Below are positions 1 through 5,715 of a stretch of DNA of 6,440 nt, one piece after another. The first letter of the stretch is position 1, and every line of letters starts with the position of its first letter. Position numbers and translations under genes: made by a program. Below the pieces are notes generated by a model, which was not told where the DNA came from, did no database searches, and saw only the letters and a list, made by a program, of their open reading frames with translations. Source of the DNA: Gemmatimonadota bacterium (GTDB lineage Bacteria > Latescibacterota > UBA2968 > UBA8231); contig JAPPEF010000109.1 of the NCBI GenBank assembly GCA_028875335.1, forward strand, positions 1 to 6,440. The letters are read 5' to 3'.

Positions 1-637
1 TGCGGTCTTGCAGCCGATCGACGTACTCTTTGAGGGGAAAGCGTTTGAATTTTTGTATGTGGGTCGTGTCGAGGCAGATTCCAAGGTCGGCAAAGCGCGC
101 CAGCGCCCGTTGTAAAATGGACAGGTTCCACAGCTCAGGGTCTTCTTCTTGCTCGCCTTCGGAGGCGTTTTCCAGCGCGATTTTGACGTTGTTCTGGTAC
201 GCGTACTCCAGCACTTGGGCGGCAAAATCGAAATCGGGATCGGGGCCGTCGAGGTAGAGATTGGCCGCGTGTACTACTAGGACTCGGCTGCCCACTTGTG
301 CCACTGTGTCGATTTGGCGGTGGTAGCTCTCAATGGTATTGTCGCCGCCCGTGTGCCAACTCGAGCGCACGCCGCGCAGGATTTGCGCCAGCCGAGGCCG
401 GTGCTCCTCGGCGTAGAGATCGAATTGTTGGGACACTAGGGCTTCCCGAGCGGGACTCGTCCACTCCCAGCTAGCCCATTTGGGCCACAACTCAACGCCA
501 TAACCCGCGGCGGCCACTTCGTCGACGACTTTTGCCAGACTGTCCAAGCCGCCGTCTAGGGCGAAGCTGGTGCCGCCTTTTCGCAAGGGGAAATAGTGAA
601 TGTAATTCCACAGGCTGATGGAAATATTCAGTTGCAT
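1..637 (-). CDS. Sugar phosphate isomerase/epimerase-like TIM-barrel protein (3' end beyond window)
   Basis: The frame opens at an ATG (complement of 635-637) and stays open to the left edge, giving 212 residues without a stop, so the C-terminus is missing. The protein resembles the xylose isomerase-like TIM-barrel (AP endonuclease family 2) superfamily, whose members isomerise or epimerise sugars or act on inositol derivatives using a divalent metal. Visible family signatures are the N-terminal strand with SISLWNY (residues 6-12), the GYGVELWP strand (45-52), a strand ending VVHAAN with His123, IALENASEG with the probable metal-ligand Glu156, and GICLDTTHI with Asp190 and His193. AGAGG lies 4 nt before the ATG, supporting this start. 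It starts 39 nt after the stop of the membrane protein gene on the same strand, so the two are probably co-transcribed. Substrate specificity cannot be read from the sequence; the fold assignment is firm, the exact reaction is not. Confidence 0.88.
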   Translation of the reverse strand, partial: MQLNISISLWNYIHYFPLRKGGTSFALDGGLDSLAKVVDEVAAAGYGVELWPKWASWEWTSPAREALVSQQFDLYAEEHRPRLAQILRGVRSSWHTGGDNTIESYHRQIDTVAQVGSRVLVVHAANLYLDGPDPDFDFAAQVLEYAYQNNVKIALENASEGEQEEDPELWNLSILQRALARFADLGICLDTTHIQKFKRFPLKEYVDRLQDR

Positions 638-641
638 GGGG

Positions 642-646
642 CCTCT
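642..646 (-). promoter_or_regulatory. Ribosome binding site of the isomerase-like gene
   Basis: AGAGG on the minus strand, 4 nt before the ATG at 637. It falls in the 39-nt gap after the membrane protein stop, so it allows independent initiation within a shared transcript. The same AGAGG core recurs before the propeller gene, which suggests it is the working Shine-Dalgarno sequence in this genome. Confidence 0.55.
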
Positions 647-676
647 GTTCTCAAGTTGGTTTGCGGTGGTTAGCTA

Positions 677-2617
677 TTACCATCCGTGCATGCCGTGTCC
701 CTCTGCCGGGAACCAGATCAGGTCCACTATCATAGAAAAAATTACTCCGACCACATAACCGATGGCCAGGCCGTAGAACAGGGGTTTGCCGGCGATGTAG
801 GCCTTGGCCCCGCCGTAGCGCAGTAGGATTATTTTGATAATCCACACGATGAACAGACTGAACCAGTAGAGGCGGAGCCCGAACGTGTGCTGGAAGGCCA
901 GGCCGATAGGATGGAGGGGGAACCAGTGGAAATAGCCGCGCAGCAGGGCGATGAGCGCGGCTTCGCCAAAACCGAAGAACCACACCGCCCACTTGTTCAG
1001 GTCGGGCAGCATGGGGTTGTTGAGCAGATAAACCATATCTTCGAAGATCCAGTTGGCCTTGCCGCCGAGGAAAATCAGGCCGCTCCCTTCATAGGCCAAG
1101 CTGATTGTCTCGACAGCCAATACAACGAATCCGATGGGGAAGGCGATTAGGACCATCGCCGTCAGCCGCCCGGGCTGCCGCTCTAGAGAGAACAGGCGGA
1201 AGCAGTGGGGCAGCGCTGGCCAGGCCGGAATGCGGAAGGTGCCGAAGAAGGCATTGCTGGTGAATACCTTAAACGCCACTAAGCTGCGCGGCGACTGGAA
1301 GGCCGAACCGACTAGCTCGATGAGGAAGGAATCGCCTTTGATATGGGGCTTGTTGGGCAAGAGATAGGCAAAGCCAGTGGCGGCGACGAGTTTGGCTATG
1401 ACGAAGTAGGTCAGCGTCATCAGCAGGAAACCGCCAATAGATACGGGCAAGCTCATGCCCAGTTGCACTCCCCAGCCGATGACGCTGAGCGCCGACAGAA
1501 TTAGGCCGGCCAAGGCCAGCCGGTAGAGCGCGACCTGGCGTGGCTCGCCTTGGCCGCTGCACACTTGGTGCCACACCTGACGCAAATGGCGTCGGGCCAG
1601 CCAGATGGACCACAGGCCGATGAAGACTAGGGCGCCGTAGCTCTCCATGTAGATGATGTTTTGCGCCTCGGGTTGCTGGCCGGCGGCACCCACGGCAAAG
1701 CCGCCAATGGAAAAGCCGGTTCGCTTCATTAGGGCTATCTTGAGCGCGGCCAGCAAGTGGAAAAAGATCATGCTGCCGAGGATATCCACTGGACACAAAT
1801 AGGTCACGGCCATGATCAGCGGCAGAATGCGCACGGTCAAAAAAAAGTCCGGCGTCAAGTTGAGGTCGTAGAATTTCCAGTAGAATTCGATGGGTGGCAG
1901 GCCTAGGGCGAAGTAAGTGGCGATATTGTAGAGTATGGGCAGGAAAACCAAGGCGAAGCCGATCCAGAAGACGGGCTTGCAAAATAGCTCGGGCCATCGC
2001 TTGCCCTCAAAGCCTTGGGTCAGATCTAGGGGCATCTGCGCCAGTGGAAAGGTCAGCTTCTCGGCTTCGACCCACTGTTTGTGGAAAAGGGCGATCAGGC
2101 AGAAGCCGAAGACTACCATGGCCATAGAAACGCCGAGCCACTGGCCGATGGCACCGATCCACCCGTCCCAGGGAATGGAGGCCCCTTCGGACAGGCCAAA
2201 CCAAAACGGATCGACTACCCGGGGAGAGGCATTGGCAAAGACGTGCCAGGGAAGGTAGTCGAAGAAGAGCTCCTCCCACTGGTTCTCGGCCGTGGCGAAG
2301 TAACTTGGTGCCCCCACAATTGAGGTCCAGTAGGTCATCCAGCCCAACTGCGGAATGGTACCTACCACCCAGAGCATGGAGAACAGGGTCAGCATTTCGC
2401 CGCGGCTGAGCGCCACGCGCGGCCAGAGTGCCCTGAGTGCGGTATTGAGGAAGAGCCACAGCACAAAGGGCATGAAAGTGGCCATGGGGAATTGCGAGTG
2501 GACGTAGCTGCCTATGCCTAGGCGCTGGCCAACGTTGACGATGTAGTAGAAGTTGGCGGCTATGGTCAGGGCACCTAGGACAATAGCGCGTGTGGTGATC
2601 TGCGGCAGACCGTTCAT
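677..2617 (-). CDS. DUF6785/DUF6784 family polytopic membrane protein, putative transporter
   Basis: A 646-residue integral membrane protein with roughly 13-14 hydrophobic segments, for example near residues 11-30, 46-65, 76-98, 153-178, 217-240, 258-297, 322-341, 363-384, 389-412, 486-508, 541-561, 584-600 and 613-637. I recognise the DUF6785 pattern: a TTRAIVLG start, SRGEMLTLFSMLWVVG, YFATAENQWEELF (106-118) and the cytoplasmic-looking WVEAEKLTFPLAQMPLDL (182-199). The last ~100 residues match the companion DUF6784 domain, with GLRLYWFSLFIVW, RYGGAKAYIAGKPLF and the terminal AEGHGMHGW. The family resembles oligopeptide-transporter (OPT)-type carriers, but I know of no proven substrate. Length is normal for the family, so the gene appears complete. 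The ATG at 2617 lacks a clear Shine-Dalgarno sequence, but the N-terminus fits the family. The isomerase-like gene follows 39 nt downstream, suggesting import of a sugar-derived compound; that link is inference. Confidence 0.88.
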   Translation of the reverse strand: MNGLPQITTRAIVLGALTIAANFYYIVNVGQRLGIGSYVHSQFPMATFMPFVLWLFLNTALRALWPRVALSRGEMLTLFSMLWVVGTIPQLGWMTYWTSIVGAPSYFATAENQWEELFFDYLPWHVFANASPRVVDPFWFGLSEGASIPWDGWIGAIGQWLGVSMAMVVFGFCLIALFHKQWVEAEKLTFPLAQMPLDLTQGFEGKRWPELFCKPVFWIGFALVFLPILYNIATYFALGLPPIEFYWKFYDLNLTPDFFLTVRILPLIMAVTYLCPVDILGSMIFFHLLAALKIALMKRTGFSIGGFAVGAAGQQPEAQNIIYMESYGALVFIGLWSIWLARRHLRQVWHQVCSGQGEPRQVALYRLALAGLILSALSVIGWGVQLGMSLPVSIGGFLLMTLTYFVIAKLVAATGFAYLLPNKPHIKGDSFLIELVGSAFQSPRSLVAFKVFTSNAFFGTFRIPAWPALPHCFRLFSLERQPGRLTAMVLIAFPIGFVVLAVETISLAYEGSGLIFLGGKANWIFEDMVYLLNNPMLPDLNKWAVWFFGFGEAALIALLRGYFHWFPLHPIGLAFQHTFGLRLYWFSLFIVWIIKIILLRYGGAKAYIAGKPLFYGLAIGYVVGVIFSMIVDLIWFPAEGHGMHGW

Positions 2618-2744
2618 GGGCTACAGGGCTGTTGAAAACAGTAGGACATTAGTGCTTCAAATTGGTATAAAACCTGTATTATGGGAAGAAAGAACCTATT
2701 TTATGGTCAACTGCTGTATTGCTGCTTCCCGAATCGCATAGAAT
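2618..2744. promoter_or_regulatory. Divergent intergenic control region
   Basis: This 127-nt AT-richer stretch lies between the divergently oriented membrane protein and TPR genes, so it must hold the start signals for both. I see a reasonable plus-strand promoter candidate (listed separately). The minus strand has TTGACC at 2705-2710 and CATAAT at 2678-2683, but the 21-nt spacing is too long for a standard promoter. A perfect 5-bp inverted repeat, CTGTTGAAAACAG (2629-2641), sits 11 nt before the membrane protein ATG. Neither gene has a clear Shine-Dalgarno sequence, so leaderless or weakly initiated mRNAs are possible. Confidence 0.5.
2643..2671 (+). promoter_or_regulatory. Candidate sigma70-type promoter for the TPR gene
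   Basis: AGGACA (2643-2648, 4 of 6 matches to TTGACA) is followed after exactly 17 nt by TATAAA (2666-2671, 5 of 6 matches to TATAAT). Transcription would begin near 2678-2680, giving a leader of about 65 nt before the ATG at 2745. This is a pattern match in an AT-rich region and the organism's promoter consensus is unknown, so it is tentative. Confidence 0.3.
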
Positions 2745-3896
2745 ATGGCCCGCTTGTTTGTTTTTTTTCTTCTTGCTGCCCCCACCAGTGCCTATGCTCA
2801 GGCTAAGGACGCTGCCGAGGCGGCCGCGATTGCCCATCACAGCGCCAAGGTGCTCTTTGAGAAAGGCGACTTGGAGGGCGCGGTGCCGTTCTATCGCCGC
2901 GCGATTGAGCTCGACCCTCAGCGTCTCGCCGCCCACCTTGAACTGGGCGTCGCCCTCTTTCAACTCGGCGATGCGGATGGTGCGCTGGCAGCATTCCGCA
3001 CGGTCTTGCGCCTCGATCCCAAACACGCGCTGGTGCACAGCTACCTAGGCAATGTGCTGTACAGCCGCCGGGATGTCGAGGGTGCGGTGCGGTCCTATCG
3101 CCGCGCGATTGAACTCGATCCCGCGTTGGCCCAGGCCCACAGCGACCTAGGGGCCATCCTCTACGGACTGGGCGATGTGGAAGGGGCCATTGCCGCGTGC
3201 AGCCGGGCGGTTGAGCTCGAACGCGACCACGTACAGGCGCTCTACAATCTAGGCTTGGCCCTCAAAAAGAAAGGCGATTCGGAGCAAGCGGCCCAATCTT
3301 TACGGCGCGCCATTCAGGCCGATTCTACTTACGTTCCAGCTCGCTATAGTCTGGCTCTGCTGCTCTATGAGCAAGGTAATGCAGCAGAGGCCATCATCCA
3401 GTACCGCCAGATCATCTCTCTAGACCCCAAGCACAGCCGCGCCCACAATAATTTAGGCCATATTCTCTACAGTCGCGGTGATGTCATCGGTGCTATAGCA
3501 CTCTTGCAACGCGCCCTTGAGCTAAACCCCGACTACGCGCAGGCCCACTTCAATCTGGGTCTGGCTTTTAAAAAGCAGGGGCGGATCGACGAGGCAGTGC
3601 AATTGTTCGGCGCTGCTCTGCGCCTGCGTCCGGGCCACGTCCGCGCTTACAATCACCTAGGTGCCGCGCTTCACGCCCGCGGCGATAGGGTTGCTGCGGT
3701 CCAGGTCTATCAGCAGGCCATCCGCCTCAAGCCCGACTTTGCTGGCCCGCGCTTTGGGTTGGCCACCATCCTGCAGGAGCAGGGCAATGAGGCGGCCGCC
3801 ATCCAGCAGTACCGTGCCATTATCGACATTGGCAACGATGAGCACTTGCAGCGGATGGCGCAACAAATCCTCCGCGCTATGGGGGAAAAACCGTAG
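2745..3896 (+). CDS. Exported tetratricopeptide repeat protein (10 TPR units)
   Basis: 383 residues. The N-terminus is a typical Sec signal peptide (MARLFVFFLLAAPTSAYAQA, predicted cut after AYA at about residue 18), so the mature protein is periplasmic, surface-associated or secreted. Residues 25-364 are ten contiguous 34-residue TPR units without any linker (25-58, 59-92, then every 34 to 331-364). Each has the usual small residues and the LG...Y..GD...A....A..LDP pattern. A superhelical scaffold of this kind binds protein partners and no catalytic residues are expected. An in-frame TAG two codons upstream (2739-2741) makes ATG 2745 the first possible Met. There is no clear Shine-Dalgarno sequence. 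It is the only plus-strand gene here: divergent from the membrane protein and convergent, with 2 bp between stops, on the FG-GAP/ASPIC gene. TPR and FG-GAP/ASPIC modules are known to co-occur, sometimes fused, so the propeller is a candidate partner (inference). Confidence 0.93.
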   Translation: MARLFVFFLLAAPTSAYAQAKDAAEAAAIAHHSAKVLFEKGDLEGAVPFYRRAIELDPQRLAAHLELGVALFQLGDADGALAAFRTVLRLDPKHALVHSYLGNVLYSRRDVEGAVRSYRRAIELDPALAQAHSDLGAILYGLGDVEGAIAACSRAVELERDHVQALYNLGLALKKKGDSEQAAQSLRRAIQADSTYVPARYSLALLLYEQGNAAEAIIQYRQIISLDPKHSRAHNNLGHILYSRGDVIGAIALLQRALELNPDYAQAHFNLGLAFKKQGRIDEAVQLFGAALRLRPGHVRAYNHLGAALHARGDRVAAVQVYQQAIRLKPDFAGPRFGLATILQEQGNEAAAIQQYRAIIDIGNDEHLQRMAQQILRAMGEKP

Positions 3897-3898
3897 GT

Positions 3899-5605
3899 TC
3901 AGTGCTTTACAGTGGCAATGCCCCGCCCTTCTTCTACTTCCACAAAGCGATCTCCCGCCACTTGGGTGTATTGGTCGATTAAACCGCTGGGCCAGCGGAT
4001 TTGTAGGGTATCTGCTGCGGCGCTCGGCCCTAGTCCAAAAGTGAGCCACAGACTGTTGTGCGATAGGTAACTTGAGCCGGCGGCCACTTCTCTGAGTTGC
4101 TGCTGGCTGTCGGCGACTAGGCGCACTCTGGCACCGATGCCGTCGCGGTTGCTGTTGCGGCCCAAGGTGCGGACGGTTAGCCAGTGATTGCCGCTAGCGG
4201 TGTCGTTGCGCAGCAAGGTGGGCACGTCGTTTTTGTCAACCACGAAAAGATCCTCGTCGCCGTCGCCGTCGTAATCGCCGACCGCAGTGCCCCGGCTCGA
4301 CTTGACGATCTGCAGACCCGGCCCGGCCCGCGCGCTCAGATCGACGAAGGCAGCACCGTCGTTGCGGAAGAGATTGTTCTTTTGGGCGTAGCTCGACTGC
4401 GGAAAATAATCCTCTAGGGCCGCAGTGACGTGGCCGTTGGCAATGAAGATATCCAGATCGCCGTCGCGGTCCCAGTCGAAGAAAGCCGTGCCCCACTGCA
4501 GCGGCATGAGCGTAGTGCGGGCGACGCCAGCGGCAAAGGAGATATTGGCGAAGGCGCGGCCGTCGTTGCGGTGGAGGGTGGCGGTCTGTCCTTCGTAATT
4601 GCTCACCGCTAGGTCCATATCGCCGTCGTTGTCCCAGTCGCCAGCGGCCAGACCCATGCTGCCCTCGGGCCGACCATCGGCGTCGTAGGCTACGCCCAAG
4701 GCCAAGGCTTCTTCGGCAAAGGTGCCGTCGCCTTGGTTGGTGTAGAGGAAGTTGGGGGTGGCGTCGTTGGCCACGTAGAGATCTAGATCGCCGTCGTCGT
4801 TCCAGTCTAGGAAAGTAGCTCCCAGCGTTTTGCCTAGGACGGCGTTGAGTCCGGCACTAGTGCTGACGTTGGCAAACGCGCCGTTGCCGTCGTTGCGATA
4901 CAGCACATCGGGCTGGCCGGCAAACGCTTCGGGCGAGGCCACGCTGGCCACCCCGCGCTGGCCGCCGAAGAAGCCGTCGCGTTGCTCGCCGGGCAGCAGG
5001 GTGGTCTCTGGATCGAAGACCACGTAATTGCCCGCAAAAAGGTCTAGATCGCCGTCGTTGTCGTAGTCCCCAAAAGCGCAGGCCGTGCCGTAGCCATCGT
5101 CGGCTACCCCGGCTAGTGCGCCGATCTCGGCAAAGGTGCCGTCGCCTTGGTTGGCAAAGAGGAGGTTGGGGCCGTAATAGGTGATGTACAGATCGGCGTT
5201 GCCGTCGTTGTCGTAGTCCCCGGACACACAGCCGGAGCCCCAGCCGCTAGCAGCGGTACCGGTCTGTTGGCCGACATTGGCGAAGGTGCCGTCGCCCCGA
5301 TTGCGGAACAGGGCGTTGCGCGGGATTGCGCCATTGGGCGGAGGCTGCACATCGCGCGGCAGATCGGCATAGCGCGGACCAGTAAATCCTAGGCCGCCGT
5401 TGACGATGTATAGGTCGAGCTGGCCGTCGCCGTTGTAGTCGAAAAAGGCGGCACCCGAACCGGTTGTCTCTAGGATCGTGAGGGCGTTGTTATTGCCGTA
5501 CCAATTGCGGAAGGCTAGCCCCGCCTCTTGGGTTGCATCTACGAAGCGGGGTTGGGCATTGCAGAGGGCAGCGCCGAGGAGAGCGGCTAGGAGCAGAAAA
5601 TTGAT
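3899..5605 (-). CDS. CRTAC1 family secreted protein: FG-GAP beta-propeller with ASPIC/UnbV domain; non-canonical ATC start
   Basis: About 568 residues if read from ATC at 5605-5603. Residues 1-17 form a signal peptide (INFLLLAALLGAALCNA, then Q), with isoleucine encoded where Met is expected. Seven calcium-binding DxDxDG-type loops mark FG-GAP/VCBS repeats at about residues 56, 130, 180, 267, 323, 377 and 444 (DYNGDGQLD, DYDNDGNAD, DYDNDGDLD, DWNDDGDLD, DWDNDGDMD, DWDRDGDLD, DYDGDGDED). This fits a seven-bladed propeller like integrin alpha or CRTAC1. Residues ~476-560 are an ASPIC/UnbV domain (GNHWLTVRTLG, GIGARVRL, EVAAGSSYLSHNS, IRWPSG). The function is unproven; such proteins are extracellular and probably adhesive or polysaccharide-binding. 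Between loops 3 and 4, the insert that often carries an RDYCGP-like motif in relatives reads RDGFFGG, without cysteines. No in-frame ATG, GTG or TTG occurs upstream of GTG 5350; starting there would lose the signal peptide and loop 1. CTG 5623, directly after an in-frame TAG, is the other possible start. Confidence 0.9.
   Translation of the reverse strand: MNFLLLAALLGAALCNAQPRFVDATQEAGLAFRNWYGNNNALTILETTGSGAAFFDYNGDGQLDLYIVNGGLGFTGPRYADLPRDVQPPPNGAIPRNALFRNRGDGTFANVGQQTGTAASGWGSGCVSGDYDNDGNADLYITYYGPNLLFANQGDGTFAEIGALAGVADDGYGTACAFGDYDNDGDLDLFAGNYVVFDPETTLLPGEQRDGFFGGQRGVASVASPEAFAGQPDVLYRNDGNGAFANVSTSAGLNAVLGKTLGATFLDWNDDGDLDLYVANDATPNFLYTNQGDGTFAEEALALGVAYDADGRPEGSMGLAAGDWDNDGDMDLAVSNYEGQTATLHRNDGRAFANISFAAGVARTTLMPLQWGTAFFDWDRDGDLDIFIANGHVTAALEDYFPQSSYAQKNNLFRNDGAAFVDLSARAGPGLQIVKSSRGTAVGDYDGDGDEDLFVVDKNDVPTLLRNDTASGNHWLTVRTLGRNSNRDGIGARVRLVADSQQQLREVAAGSSYLSHNSLWLTFGLGPSAAADTLQIRWPSGLIDQYTQVAGDRFVEVEEGRGIATVKH
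4713..4740 (-). repeat. 28-nt exact repeat within the propeller gene (mate at 5127-5154)
   Basis: Positions 4713-4740 and 5127-5154 are identical over 28 nt. Both encode the NQGDGTFAE turn between propeller blades. A second exact pair of 21 nt lies at 5051-5071 and 5201-5221 and encodes part of the DYDNDG loops. These are traces of internal duplication of FG-GAP units (or gene conversion between them), not a mobile or CRISPR repeat. Confidence 0.75.
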
Positions 5606-5613
5606 TGTTGGTA

Positions 5614-5620
5614 CCTCTCT
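5614..5620 (-). promoter_or_regulatory. Shine-Dalgarno sequence of the propeller gene
   Basis: AGAGAGG on the minus strand, followed by an 8-nt spacer to ATC at 5605-5603, which is the normal distance for initiation. It lies downstream of the alternative CTG at 5623, so it argues against CTG and for initiation at or very near the ATC, where the signal peptide also begins. Confidence 0.6.
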
Positions 5621-5628
5621 CAGCTAGT

Positions 5629-5665
5629 AAGAAGCCGTCTTGGAAAAGACCCAAGACGGCTTCTT
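5629..5665 (-). terminator. Strong hairpin between the sorting-domain gene and the propeller gene, probable terminator
   Basis: Arms 5629-5643 (AAGAAGCCGTCTTGG on the plus strand) and 5651-5665 are perfectly complementary over 15 bp around a 7-nt loop (5644-5650). On the minus strand the stem ends in GGCTTCTT followed by ACTAG, a short and interrupted U-rich tail. The A-rich 5' and T-rich 3' arm ends are typical of bidirectional intrinsic terminators. It lies 50 nt after the stop of the upstream gene and only 8 nt before the Shine-Dalgarno sequence of the propeller gene, so it could also influence expression of that gene. Confidence 0.6.
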
Positions 5666-5670
5666 TGAGA

Positions 5671-5693
5671 CTGCAGGAGCGAAGCCCCTGCGG
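5671..5693 (-). other. Second hairpin after the sorting-domain gene
   Basis: On the minus strand GCAGGGGCTTCGCTCCTGC (5673-5691) folds into an 8-bp stem with one G-U pair and a TTC loop; two further outer pairs are possible to 5671/5693. It begins 22 nt downstream of the stop at 5716. No U tract follows on the minus strand, so it is more likely an mRNA 3'-end stabilising structure or a dispersed palindromic element than a stand-alone terminator. On the plus strand it is followed by GGTTTTG. Confidence 0.45.
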
Positions 5694-5715
5694 TTTTGCT
5701 GGCGGTACAGAGCCT

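Noticed and set aside
30..257. 75-residue plus-strand open frame
   Set aside because: Antisense to the isomerase-like gene, which has clear family motifs in its own frame.
1269..1997. 242-residue minus-strand open frame
   Set aside because: It lies wholly inside the membrane protein gene in another frame, is rich in Arg, Ala and Leu with no domain, and is a shadow.
2007..2459. 150-residue minus-strand open frame
   Set aside because: Shadow frame of the membrane protein gene with arginine-rich, domain-free sequence.
3657..4049. Open frames on both strands spanning the junction of the convergent genes
   Set aside because: They run across the ends of two well-supported genes and have no recognisable domain; the GC-rich composition gives long chance frames.
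4240..5290. CRISPR-like or tandem repeat appearance of the recurring GCCGTCGTTG-type words
   Set aside because: The spacing is irregular and the words encode the Asp/Asn/Gly calcium loops of FG-GAP blades.
3899..5350. Propeller gene starting at GTG 5350
   Set aside because: The same frame upstream encodes FG-GAP loop 1 and a signal peptide; starting at this GTG would leave a secreted family member without export signal and with an incomplete propeller.
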